Origin: Streptomyces uncialis
Lineage (GTDB): Bacteria > Actinomycetota > Actinomycetes > Streptomycetales > Streptomycetaceae
Length of the DNA stretch: 64,000 nucleotides
Assembly (NCBI RefSeq): GCF_001905345.1
Contig: NZ_LFBV01000001.1
Span: 1,561,321 to 1,625,320, forward strand
Direction of reading: 5' to 3'
Below the pieces are notes generated by a model, which was given only the letters and a program-made list of their open reading frames with translations, did not search any database and had not been told where the DNA came from. Of this stretch, positions 32,150 through 39,730 are shown piece by piece. Position 1 is the stretch's first letter. Every line of letters begins with the position of its first letter. The position numbers and the translations under genes are program-made.

Positions 32150-32500
32150 GGCGACGGCCGCAGCTGCATCAGCTTGCTGATCGCCCGCTCGACGGTGTTG
32201 CGCTTCTCGTATCGCGTGGAGCCGAAGCCCGAAGGCGGCCGCCCGGCGAGGCCCGGCGCTGGCATCCGGCCTGCTGGTCCTTCCTGTCGGGCGGCAGGCG
32301 GTGCGGGTGGCGCCTTCTTCGGGCGCTGCGGCGGCGTGTTGGTGCGCACGCACCTGGGCGGAGTCGATGCTGAGGTCCGAGTCGACACTCCGTCGGCGTC
32401 GGCCAGGGCCTCGACGTGCTGGAGCAGCTGGGATGGAGCCCCCGTGCTGGGACCGTGCTGGGACGACGTCCGAGAAAGCCGCACCTTCGCAGGTGGGAGC
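32150..32500 (-). pseudogene. IS5-family transposase remnant, frameshifted and internally deleted
   Basis: Minus-strand fragments of one transposase occur in two frames. QLLQHVEALADADGV is followed in another frame by DLSIDSAQVRAHQHAAAAP (about 32310-32375), the first catalytic-Asp region of IS5-group DDE transposases. After a deletion comes STRYEKRNTVERAISKLMQL (about 32163-32222), the conserved C-terminal block. The middle of the catalytic domain is missing. Terminal inverted repeats were not found. The remnant lies between the AIPR start and the right-hand direct repeat. Confidence 0.85.
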
Positions 32501-32513
32501 TCTGCAGTAGACA

Positions 32514-32639
32514 TTCAGGTTCAACGTGTAGTCGTGCGCATGTCGCACGTGACCTTATTGGTCAAGTGTGCAGGTAGGAAGGGGGCGGACTCTGTCGAGT
32601 CCGACCCCTTCGTTGTTACCGTGCTGGATGGGTGCTGGA
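32514..32639. repeat. Direct repeat, right copy (decayed ychF 3' end plus terminator)
   Basis: In frame it still reads TTC AGG TTC AAC GTG TAG, i.e. FRFNV-stop, the same C-terminus as YchF with a synonymous Arg codon and a different stop. At the same distance downstream as in the left copy is a 12-base stem (32581-32592 with 32597-32608, one mismatch, loop TGTC). It is interpreted as the displaced target end (attR-like). Confidence 0.7.
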
Positions 32640-32663
32640 TATTTCGACGTGGGCCGATGGGGA

Positions 32664-32927
32664 TCAGGTCTCGTGAACGGTGGACCGGTGTCCGACGTGA
32701 ACGACCCAGATCACCAGTTCCCCGTTGTCGATCGTGTAGACGACGCGGTAGTCGCCGACGCGGAGGCGGCGACGTTCGGGCTGGGAGACGAGTGCGGTGG
32801 TGTTGAAGCCGAGAGGGTCGGTCTCCAGCTCGGTCAGCTTGGCCAGGACGCGCAGCGCCATGTCGCGAGGGATCTTCCGGAGCTCGGCCTGGGCCTCGGG
32901 GCGGAAGACGGTTCGGTACTCACTCAC
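32664..32927 (-). CDS. RelE/ParE-family toxin
   Basis: 87 residues. EYRTVFRPEAQAELRKIPRD, then a helical hairpin and the beta core RRRLRVGDYRVVYTIDNGELVIWVVHVGHR match RelE-type ribosome-dependent mRNA interferases, with conserved Arg residues in RLRVGDYRVVY and a C-terminal His-Arg pair. ATG 32927 overlaps the antitoxin 3' end by 8 bases. It is probably held inactive by the preceding Phd-like antitoxin. Confidence 0.92.
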   Translation of the reverse strand: MSEYRTVFRPEAQAELRKIPRDMALRVLAKLTELETDPLGFNTTALVSQPERRRLRVGDYRVVYTIDNGELVIWVVHVGHRSTVHET

Positions 32928-33189
32928 CGCGCGCCAGCGTCTCCCTCATGATGTCCTCGATCGGGATGCCGGGTGCCGGCTCGGCCATGCGCTCGTCGAT
33001 GATCCGGTTGATCTCGCGCTCTTCCCATTCCTGGTACTTGCGCAGCACCTCGATGGACACCACGGCGGCGACTTCCTTGCCCCGGCGCGTGATCACCGTA
33101 GGTACATCGTCGCGATCGGCGCGCTCCACCACCTCTGCCAGGTGAGCTCGCACGTCACGGATGGACTCTATGGGTAGCGGCTGCGTCAT
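32920..33189 (-). CDS. Phd/YefM-family antitoxin (partner of RelE-like toxin)
   Basis: 89 residues. PLPIESIRDVRAHLAEVVER followed by VPTVITRRGKEVAAVVSIEVLRKY is the Phd/YefM fold. The acidic C-terminal half (EWEEREINRIIDERMAEP) is the toxin-binding tail. Start ATG 33189. GTGTAC-type repeats just upstream (33198-33223) are a likely autoregulatory operator. It differs clearly in sequence from the YefM at 29556, so the two modules are not recent duplicates. Confidence 0.92.
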   Translation of the reverse strand: MTQPLPIESIRDVRAHLAEVVERADRDDVPTVITRRGKEVAAVVSIEVLRKYQEWEEREINRIIDERMAEPAPGIPIEDIMRETLARGE

Positions 33190-33197
33190 GCGCTCAA

Positions 33198-33223
33198 GTG
33201 TACCTAGTGTCCCATGTGTACAC
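33198..33223. promoter_or_regulatory. Candidate operator of the Phd/RelE module
   Basis: GTGTAC (33198-33203) and GTGTACAC (33216-33223) lie 9-34 bases upstream of the antitoxin start, with a centre-to-centre spacing near two helical turns. GTAC-centred palindromes are typical for YefM/Phd repressors. Confidence 0.5.
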
Positions 33224-33332
33224 AAAGCCCACGCAATGACGGCCGGAGTCTCTCGTTGTGACGGGCCTTTTCGATATCCGGCGCGGCGCTCCAGTTTCTG
33301 CTCTGGGTGCTCTCGGTGCGTTCAAGCGTCTA

Positions 33333-33364
33333 GATGTCATTTGCGTCTCAGAAAGGATATCATT
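33333..33364. promoter_or_regulatory. Direct repeats before vapB
   Basis: GATGTCATT (33333-33341) and GATATCATT (33356-33364) are near-identical, 23 bases apart, and 32-63 bases before the vapB start. They may be VapBC binding sites. The repeats are AT-rich against a GC-rich background. Confidence 0.4.
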
Positions 33365-33395
33365 CTTGCGTTGTCGGGCTGTGGAGGGATGGCTG

Positions 33396-33647
33396 ATGGC
33401 CAGGACTGTGATCGATCTGGACGAGGAGATCGTCGAGCAGGCGATGCGGGTGTACGGGGTGAAGACGAAGGCCGCCGCAGTGCGGGCGGCCATGGAGGAG
33501 GGGGTGAGGTTGCGGCTGCGCCGGGAGCTGTTCGATGCCATTGACGAGGGTGAGTTCGAGGACGCGTTCGCAGAGATCCGGGCACAGACGGGGCCGCGGA
33601 ATCCGGACGGCTCGCTGAAGCGCGAGGGCGGGGCTTCGGCGGCGTGA
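33396..33647 (+). CDS. vapB: VapB-family antitoxin
   Basis: 83 residues. RTVIDLDEEIVEQAMRVYGV followed by KTKAAAVRAAMEEGVRLRLR is a ribbon-helix-helix DNA-binding domain of the VapB (type II) group. The C-terminal acidic region contacts the toxin. ATG 33396 has GGAGGG 8 bases upstream; the longer frame from 33258 has no family similarity. The stop overlaps the vapC start (GTGA). Confidence 0.92.
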   Translation: MARTVIDLDEEIVEQAMRVYGVKTKAAAVRAAMEEGVRLRLRRELFDAIDEGEFEDAFAEIRAQTGPRNPDGSLKREGGASAA

Positions 33648-34060
33648 AGGGGCGCTACCTCATCGACAAGTCCGCCTTGGCCCGCCGGGGCAAACCGGCC
33701 GTTCGTGCCCGGCTGGACGCACTGGATCGTGACGGGCTCCTGGCGGTGTGCGCCCCGACGGAGTACGAGGTTCTGTACTCGGCGCGCGGAAGGCCCGAGG
33801 CGCTGCGTCTGCGTACTCTGCTCCGTGGTTTCGACTACTTGCCCTGCAATGATGAGGAGTTCGAGCGGGCGCTCGCGATCCAGGCGTCGTCGCTGAACGC
33901 TGGATTTCACCGGGCACTGTCGCTTGCCGACGTCCTCATCGCGGCGACGGCTGAACGGCACCGGGCCACGGTCCTGCACTACGACGGTGACTTCGACATG
34001 ATCGCCTCGGTGAGCGGGTTGCAGGCCGAGTGGGTCGTGGAGCCCGGTACCGCCGACTGA
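33644..34060 (+). CDS. vapC: VapC-family PIN-domain ribonuclease toxin
   Basis: 138 residues. The PIN-domain acidic quartet is visible: D8 (YLIDKSA), E42 (PTEYEVLYSA), D96 (SLADVLIAATA) and D114/D116 (HYDGDFD). It binds magnesium or manganese and cleaves RNA, in studied homologues often tRNA or rRNA. The 4-base overlap with vapB supports co-translation. The complete active site suggests a functional toxin. It is the third toxin-antitoxin pair within 4.5 kb. Confidence 0.93.
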   Translation: MKGRYLIDKSALARRGKPAVRARLDALDRDGLLAVCAPTEYEVLYSARGRPEALRLRTLLRGFDYLPCNDEEFERALAIQASSLNAGFHRALSLADVLIAATAERHRATVLHYDGDFDMIASVSGLQAEWVVEPGTAD

Positions 34061-34135
34061 GCTGGGAGACGCCGGGCGTGGTGCCGATCCGCAGGCTGAT
34101 CGAGTACTCCTTGCTACCGCTCACGGTGGTCGGTG

Positions 34136-34708
34136 TTACGGCCGGCTGTCGGGCGGGGTCAGCAGTGGGTCGTACCGTTCGCCGTGTTCCTCCGAGGTGG
34201 GGAGGAAGTCCGGGGTCGTGCGGGTGGCCATCGTGCGGAGGTGGGTCAGGGCCTCGGGGAGGGGGAGGGGGGTGAGGGACAGGGTGGTCAGGGCGGTGGT
34301 CCGGGCGGCGTCCAGGGTGGGGTGGTCCTCGCGCAGGGCGGATTCGAGCTCGGCGGCGGGGTGGCCCGCGTCGAGGTCGCGCCAGTACGGGAACGAGATC
34401 AGCAAGGTCAGGGCCCCGGCCAGGTTCTCGCCGAGCAGGGTCGCCCCGCCCTCCGAGTCGGCGTACAGGACGGGGCGGTCGGCGGTCGTTTCCGTGGCGC
34501 CGCACAGGAAGTACGTACCGCCTGTTCCGCAGCCCGCTATGGGGTGCAGCGGGAGGCCCGAGGGGAGGGCGAGGCGTTCCACCGGGTCCCGGCGGCCCAG
34601 GTCGAAGTCGCAGGGCCAGTCCAGGAAGCGGGCCAGGGCGGGGTCCGCGGTGATGCGGCGCAGGAGTTCGGTGGCGTCCGGTGCCGCTCCCGTGTGGTTC
34701 GTCGTCAT
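34136..34708 (-). CDS. Hypothetical protein (possible SUKH/immunity-like)
   Basis: 190 residues from ATG 34708. No family is firmly recognised. It contains GCGTGGTYFLCGA, PVLYADSEGGATLLGENLAGALTLLISFPYWRDL and a basic/Pro-rich C-terminus. The pattern of an aromatic FLCG strand, then YADSEG, then a leucine-rich helix resembles SUKH-type or small regulatory proteins that recognise toxins, but this is only a visual impression. It is cytoplasmic, with no signal peptide. It is transcribed away from vapC and may mark the right end of the accessory patch. Confidence 0.7.
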   Translation of the reverse strand: MTTNHTGAAPDATELLRRITADPALARFLDWPCDFDLGRRDPVERLALPSGLPLHPIAGCGTGGTYFLCGATETTADRPVLYADSEGGATLLGENLAGALTLLISFPYWRDLDAGHPAAELESALREDHPTLDAARTTALTTLSLTPLPLPEALTHLRTMATRTTPDFLPTSEEHGERYDPLLTPPDSRP

Positions 34709-34787
34709 GGCCGGAAGGTAGCAACGGGGTCCGACAGCGGGTTCCTTGCCCGCTTCCCGTGGAGCGGCCATGAAAGCTGCCTGTGCC

Positions 34788-37559
34788 CTACCGCACGACC
34801 ACCTCCGTGATGCCCGTGTCCACCGAGGTCCCGGTCAGGGTCACCCGCACCTGGCGGGCGGGTGTCGCGTCGCCGCCCGAGGCGTACGGAGTCCATCGCG
34901 TGCCGTCCGCCGACAGTTCCACGTGAAACGCCTCGGTGCCCCGGACCAGGATCTCCCGTACGGGGGTGACGCGGCCCAGGTCCACGGTCAGGGCTGCGCC
35001 CGGGAGTTGCGGGCGCCACTCGGTCGTCGTGTTGCCGTCCACGGCTGCCGTCGCGTAGAGCCCCGGCTCCTCGGAGGTGGCCGTCACGGGACGGCAGCGG
35101 GCGAGGTCGTCGGTGGGGGTCAGATCGGGGCGGCGGGTCTTGAGGACGGCGGGCCGGTCGCGGGTGACGGTGAAGCGGCCCTGCGGGGAGTCCACGGGGA
35201 AGGGGTCCCCCGACCGCAGCCGGACGGTGGTCTCCCCGGGGCCGATCGCGACGTCGTACACGCGGCCCCGCCAGCGCAGCCCGCGCAGGGTCACACCCCG
35301 CTCCCCGGCGGCCAGTTGCGGCGGCAGGGTCGGATCGAGGCGGACGGCGTCCGGCCGGGGCCGCAGTCCGGTCAGACCGTGGGTGAACACCTGGAGGAAG
35401 CCGCCCTTGCCGGTCAGGAAGTCCTGCGCGGGCGAGCCCGACAGCGGGTCGTCGGCACCCGCCTTGTCCCCGCGCGCCTCCGAGAACAGCGCGAACGGAC
35501 CGCGGAAGTACGGCCGTGACGCCCGCTGGAGGAAGGTGTACGCCGCGCAGCCCGGCTCGTCGATCGCGGCGGCGGCGATCGCGTACACGGAGTCGGTCAT
35601 CGCGGGCCCGTCCAGATCGGTGCGCGCCGTGTAGTAGTCGAGGGTGGCCGACGCCGCGCCCTCGGGCATGGGCCACTCCAGGGGGTAGACGAGCAGGACG
35701 GTGTCCGCCTGCTTGATCCGGGTCCCGGTGTAGCCGTCGTACTGGAGGAACACCTTGCGTGCGGGGTCGTAGGGGATGCGCAGCCCGTCCGCGATCGCCG
35801 TCCAGCCGGTGGGGGCCGTGCCGCCCAGTTCGCGGGCGGCGAGGACCGCGTAGCGCAGGGCGGTCGCGGCGACGGCGTTCGTGTACGCGCCGTCGTCGAC
35901 GCCGTTGCTGTACTCGTCGGGGCCCGCGACCTCCTTGATCGAGTAGCTGCCGTCCGGGTTCGCCGTCACCCGGGACGCCCAGTACTCCGCGATCCCGCGC
36001 AGCAGCGGTCCGCCGCGCTCGCGCAGCCAGTCACGGTCACCGGTGGCGAGGTAGTACTGCCAGGCGGCCAGCGCGATATCGCCCTGGAGATGGTTCTGGG
36101 TGACGCAGTGCGGGGGCCGCCAACTCTGGCACTCCGCCCACAGATCGCCGCGCCGGGCACTCGTCCAGGGGTAGAACAAGCCTTTCACGCTCGTCCTCGA
36201 CGCGTTGGCGGCGGCGGCCGGGCGGGTGCGGTCGCGGTAGTCCAGCACGGGCCGGGCGAGTTCGGGACGGGTGGCGAGCAGCCCCGGGAACATCCAGGTC
36301 TCGGCGTCCCAGAAGATCATGCCCGCGTAGTCGTCGCTGCTCAGCCCGGTGGGCGCGACGCTGTTACGGGCACCGGGGCGCAGCGCGGACAGCAGCCCGT
36401 ACTGGGCCGAGCGCAGCCACAGTTGCAGCTCGGCGTCGGCCGGGACCTCGATGTCCGAGGACCACAGTTCGCGCCAGGCGGCGGTGTGCCGTTCGAAGAG
36501 CGCGTCCCAGCCCGTCGCGGCGGCGCGCTGTGACACCTCGCGGGCGGAGTCGCGCGGGGTCCGGGAGGTCAGCGTGGTGTCGACGCCGACGTACTTGGTG
36601 ATCTCGTACGTCTCGCCCGCGCGGACGTCGAGCACGGCGCGCTGGGTGGCGGTGAGTCCGCTCGCCGGGCGGGCCGGGTGGACGGGGCCGGGCGCGCGGA
36701 GGGTGGAGACGACCGCGCCTTCGTCCCCGCTGTCCCTGGTCCCGCCCCCGTTCCTGTCCTCGTCGCCGTCCGTGCGGAAGGTGACCGCCAGGGAGTCCTT
36801 GCCGACCGCGCCGCCGCCCTCGACCGGGGTGATCCGGCGGGCGCCCCGGCCGTCGACCCGGTCGGTGACCTCGGCGCGGCCGTTCCAGTGCGGGGTCATC
36901 CGCAGCCGTACGGCGCCCAGACGGGCCTCGGCGCGGTCGGTCAGGACGTCGTACTCCAGGTCGGTGCGGCGGCCGTCCGGGGCGGTCCAGGTGAGGGAGG
37001 TGCGCAGGAATCCGCAGCGCAGGGAGAGGGCCTGCCGGTAGTCGGTGATCCGGCCCGACCGGCCTGACCGGTCCGCCGCGGTCCCCGGGTCGTACGTGTG
37101 CCCGCCCGCCGTCACCTCCAGGCCGGTCCAGTTGGGGAGCGCGGCGATCGCGTCGCGCCCCGCCGTGTTCTCCGGGCCCCGTCCGTAGAGGCCGGAAACG
37201 AACGCGCCGTCGTAGCGCGGGGTGTACAGCGGCCAGCCGGTGGCCCCGCCCGGTTCGGCGTAGCCGCTTCCCGAGGGCGGGACGCGCACCCCGAGGTAGC
37301 CGTTGCCGACGTACGGGTGGTACGCGTCGGCCGGACCGGTGGGTTCGGCGACGGCGGGCGTCCAGGCGGGGGAGCCGGTGGCGCAGTCGGGGGCGGTGCG
37401 CGGGAGTTCCGGGGCCGGGGCGTGGGCGGCCGCCGGGGCCGACGGCAGCAGGAGGGTCAGCGCGAGGAGGGTGGCCGTACGGGGTACTGGCCCGGGGCGA
37501 CGGCGGCGGTCGCGGCGGGGAACCGGGCGGCGGGGGTCCGGGGCGGGGTGCGTGGTCAC
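34788..37559 (-). CDS. Secreted GH65-family glycoside hydrolase/phosphorylase with discoidin-like domain
   Basis: 923 residues from GTG 37559. A Sec signal peptide (basic Arg-rich start, then ATLLALTLLLPSAPAAAHA) is followed by a large (alpha/alpha)6-barrel enzyme: FWDAETWMFPGLL, LFYPWTSARRGDLWAE, EVAGPDEYSNGVDD (probable catalytic acid Glu) and RIKQADTVLLVYPLEWP match GH65, the acid trehalase/kojibiose-type group. The C-terminal ~120 residues (ATSEEPGLYATAAVDGNTTTEWRP) resemble an F5/8 type C carbohydrate-binding domain. It probably degrades an extracellular alpha-linked disaccharide such as trehalose. Substrate uncertain. Confidence 0.9.
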   Translation of the reverse strand: MTTHPAPDPRRPVPRRDRRRRPGPVPRTATLLALTLLLPSAPAAAHAPAPELPRTAPDCATGSPAWTPAVAEPTGPADAYHPYVGNGYLGVRVPPSGSGYAEPGGATGWPLYTPRYDGAFVSGLYGRGPENTAGRDAIAALPNWTGLEVTAGGHTYDPGTAADRSGRSGRITDYRQALSLRCGFLRTSLTWTAPDGRRTDLEYDVLTDRAEARLGAVRLRMTPHWNGRAEVTDRVDGRGARRITPVEGGGAVGKDSLAVTFRTDGDEDRNGGGTRDSGDEGAVVSTLRAPGPVHPARPASGLTATQRAVLDVRAGETYEITKYVGVDTTLTSRTPRDSAREVSQRAAATGWDALFERHTAAWRELWSSDIEVPADAELQLWLRSAQYGLLSALRPGARNSVAPTGLSSDDYAGMIFWDAETWMFPGLLATRPELARPVLDYRDRTRPAAAANASRTSVKGLFYPWTSARRGDLWAECQSWRPPHCVTQNHLQGDIALAAWQYYLATGDRDWLRERGGPLLRGIAEYWASRVTANPDGSYSIKEVAGPDEYSNGVDDGAYTNAVAATALRYAVLAARELGGTAPTGWTAIADGLRIPYDPARKVFLQYDGYTGTRIKQADTVLLVYPLEWPMPEGAASATLDYYTARTDLDGPAMTDSVYAIAAAAIDEPGCAAYTFLQRASRPYFRGPFALFSEARGDKAGADDPLSGSPAQDFLTGKGGFLQVFTHGLTGLRPRPDAVRLDPTLPPQLAAGERGVTLRGLRWRGRVYDVAIGPGETTVRLRSGDPFPVDSPQGRFTVTRDRPAVLKTRRPDLTPTDDLARCRPVTATSEEPGLYATAAVDGNTTTEWRPQLPGAALTVDLGRVTPVREILVRGTEAFHVELSADGTRWTPYASGGDATPARQVRVTLTGTSVDTGITEVVVR

Positions 37560-37875
37560 CGTCCGACCATGGGCCGCCCGTGCCGTCGTACCCGGGTGCG
37601 CGCGCCGTGTCGTCCCACGGATGACCCGGACGGGGAGGGGCGGGACGGCGAACGCCCATGCCGACGAACGCCCATGACGGCGACGCCAGGACGGCAACGC
37701 CCGGGACACCGGCATCCGGACGGCTACGCCAGGGACGCCCGGGACGGGAGGGCGAACGGCGAACGGCGGGACGGTGGGTGGGTCCTCGCCTGTGTGGCCG
37801 GTGCGTGAGTGTCATGGCGTGCGCATGGCGTGAGTGTTACATCCGGACAGTGCCTCTTGTGGAAATCCTATGGGA

Positions 37876-37897
37876 CCGCCAACCTTTCGCTTGGCGG
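37876..37897. promoter_or_regulatory. Inverted repeat upstream of the subtilisin gene
   Basis: CCGCCAA (37876-37882) and TTGGCGG (37891-37897) form a perfect 7-base inverted repeat, followed at 37904 by TTGACA, a consensus -35 hexamer. The rest of the 483-base gap (37560-38042) holds imperfect tandem repeats (CGAACGCCCATG twice near 37650-37676) and no gene. Confidence 0.4.
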
Positions 37898-38042
37898 CAG
37901 AAATTGACATGACCCTGTCGCTAATTCGCACGGCTGCTCATCCGGACCCCCGGAACCCCCGCACCCCCGTGCGCCCCGGGAGCGTCCGCCGCACCACGCG
38001 CAACCCCCCACCAGAGCACCATCGATGAGGAGGACCCCTCGG

Positions 38043-39647
38043 ATGGCACTGTCTCGTGATGCCGGACTCCGCACCCAGGACCGCGCACGGCGAAGAATCT
38101 CCCCCCTCGGTGCCCTCGGCACCGCCGTCACCGCCGCTCTCCTGCTGAGCGCCGTCACCGCGCTTCCGGCGACCGCCGCACCCGACCGGGCGGAGGGACC
38201 CATCCTGAACGCCGGGGCCCCCGGCACCATCGACAACAGCTACATCGTGACGCTGCGTTCCGGCGAGCGGGCGAACTCCGCCGCGGGCAAGGCGCTCGCG
38301 AAGGAGTACGGGGCGACCATCGAGCGCACGTACACCAAGGCGCTCAACGGCTACGCGGTCAAGGTCTCCGAGGCGCAGGCGAAGAAGTTCGCCGCCGACC
38401 CGGCCGTGGCCAGCGTCTCGCAGAACCGGACGTTCACCATCGACGCCACCCAGGTCAATCCGCCCTCCTGGGGCCTCGACCGGATCGACCAGCGCAATCT
38501 GCCGCTCGACAGCCGGTACACCTACCCCGACGCGGCCGGTCAGGGCGTCAACGCGTACATCATCGACACCGGTGTACGTATCTCCCACAGCGACTTCGGC
38601 GGCGCCGCCAGCAACGGCTACGACGCCATCGACAACGACAACATCGCCCAGGACGGCCACGGCCACGGCACCCATGTCGCCGGTACCGTCGCGGGCAACG
38701 CCCACGGTGTCGCCAAGAACGCGCACATCGTCGCCGTCCGGGTGCTCAACAACGCCGGTTCCGGCACCACCGCGCAGGTCGTCGCCGGTATCGACTGGGT
38801 GGCCCGTAACCACGTCAAGCCCGCCGTCGCGAACCTGAGCCTCGGCGGCGGGGTCGACCCGACCCTCGACGCGGCCGTCCGCAACGCCGTCGCCGCCGGT
38901 GTCACGGTCGCCGTCGCCGCGGGCAACTCCAACGCCGACGCCAACAACTTCTCGCCCGCGCGGGTCACCGAGGCGCTGACCGTCGGCTCCACCACCAACA
39001 CGGACGCCCGCTCCAGCTTCTCCAACTACGGGACCGTGCTGGACCTCTTCGCGCCGGGCACCTCGATCACCTCGGCGTGGAACACCACCGACACGGCCAC
39101 GAACACCATCTCCGGTACGTCGATGGCCGCCCCGCACGTCGCGGGCGCAGCCGCGCTGTACCTCCAGGCCAACCCGAACGCGACACCCGCGCAGGTCTCC
39201 GCCGCGCTGGTCTCCGCCGCGACACCCAATGTGGTCGGCAACCCGGGTCCCGGCTCGCCCAACCGGCTGCTCAACATCGGCAGCGGCCCCGTCGTCCCGC
39301 CCGGTCCGCGCTTCGAGAACCTGACCGACTACGCCATCGCGGACAACGCCACCGCCGAGTCGCCGCTCGCCGTGAGCGGGGTCGCGGGCAACGCCCCGTC
39401 CTCCCTCGCCGTCCCGGTCGTCATCCAGCACACCTACATCGGTGACCTCCAGGTCCAGGTCGTCGCCCCCGACGGCACCGCGTACACCGTGAAGGCGTAC
39501 GGGGAAGGCGGTTCCACGGACAACATCAACACCACGTACGTCGTGAACGCCTCCTCCGAGGTGGCCAACGGCACCTGGCGGCTGAGGGTCAGCGACAACG
39601 CCGCCGCCGACGTGGGCAAGATCGACTCGTGGGCGCTCCAGTTCTGA
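38043..39647 (+). CDS. Secreted subtilisin-like serine protease (S8) with P-domain
   Basis: 534 residues. Signal peptide (ISPLGALGTAVTAALLLSAV...ATAA), then an inhibitor I9 propeptide (SYIVTLRSGERANSAAGKAL), then the S8 catalytic domain with D175 (IIDTGV), H211 (GHGHGTHVAGT) and S360 (GTSMAAPHVAG). The C-terminal ~120 residues are a proprotein-convertase P-domain (IQHTYIGDLQVQVVAPDGT, GTWRLRVSDNAAADVG). ATG 38043 is chosen over 38025 because GAGGAGG lies 9 bases before it. An extracellular protease, probably autoprocessed. It is convergent with a serpin-like gene. Confidence 0.95.
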   Translation: MALSRDAGLRTQDRARRRISPLGALGTAVTAALLLSAVTALPATAAPDRAEGPILNAGAPGTIDNSYIVTLRSGERANSAAGKALAKEYGATIERTYTKALNGYAVKVSEAQAKKFAADPAVASVSQNRTFTIDATQVNPPSWGLDRIDQRNLPLDSRYTYPDAAGQGVNAYIIDTGVRISHSDFGGAASNGYDAIDNDNIAQDGHGHGTHVAGTVAGNAHGVAKNAHIVAVRVLNNAGSGTTAQVVAGIDWVARNHVKPAVANLSLGGGVDPTLDAAVRNAVAAGVTVAVAAGNSNADANNFSPARVTEALTVGSTTNTDARSSFSNYGTVLDLFAPGTSITSAWNTTDTATNTISGTSMAAPHVAGAAALYLQANPNATPAQVSAALVSAATPNVVGNPGPGSPNRLLNIGSGPVVPPGPRFENLTDYAIADNATAESPLAVSGVAGNAPSSLAVPVVIQHTYIGDLQVQVVAPDGTAYTVKAYGEGGSTDNINTTYVVNASSEVANGTWRLRVSDNAAADVGKIDSWALQF

Positions 39648-39702
39648 CGGACGCGTCCGGCGGACACCTGAACGAACGGGGCGCGTGACACACGGGCTCC
39701 AC

Positions 39703-39730
39703 GTCACCGGCCGGTCGACCGGCCGGTGAC
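39703..39730. terminator. 28-bp perfect palindrome, shared terminator
   Basis: GTCACCGGCCGG, loop TCGA, then its complement forms a perfect 12-bp stem. It includes the stop codon of the serpin gene (39704-39706) and lies 55 bases after the subtilisin stop, so it can terminate both convergent transcripts. Confidence 0.75.
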
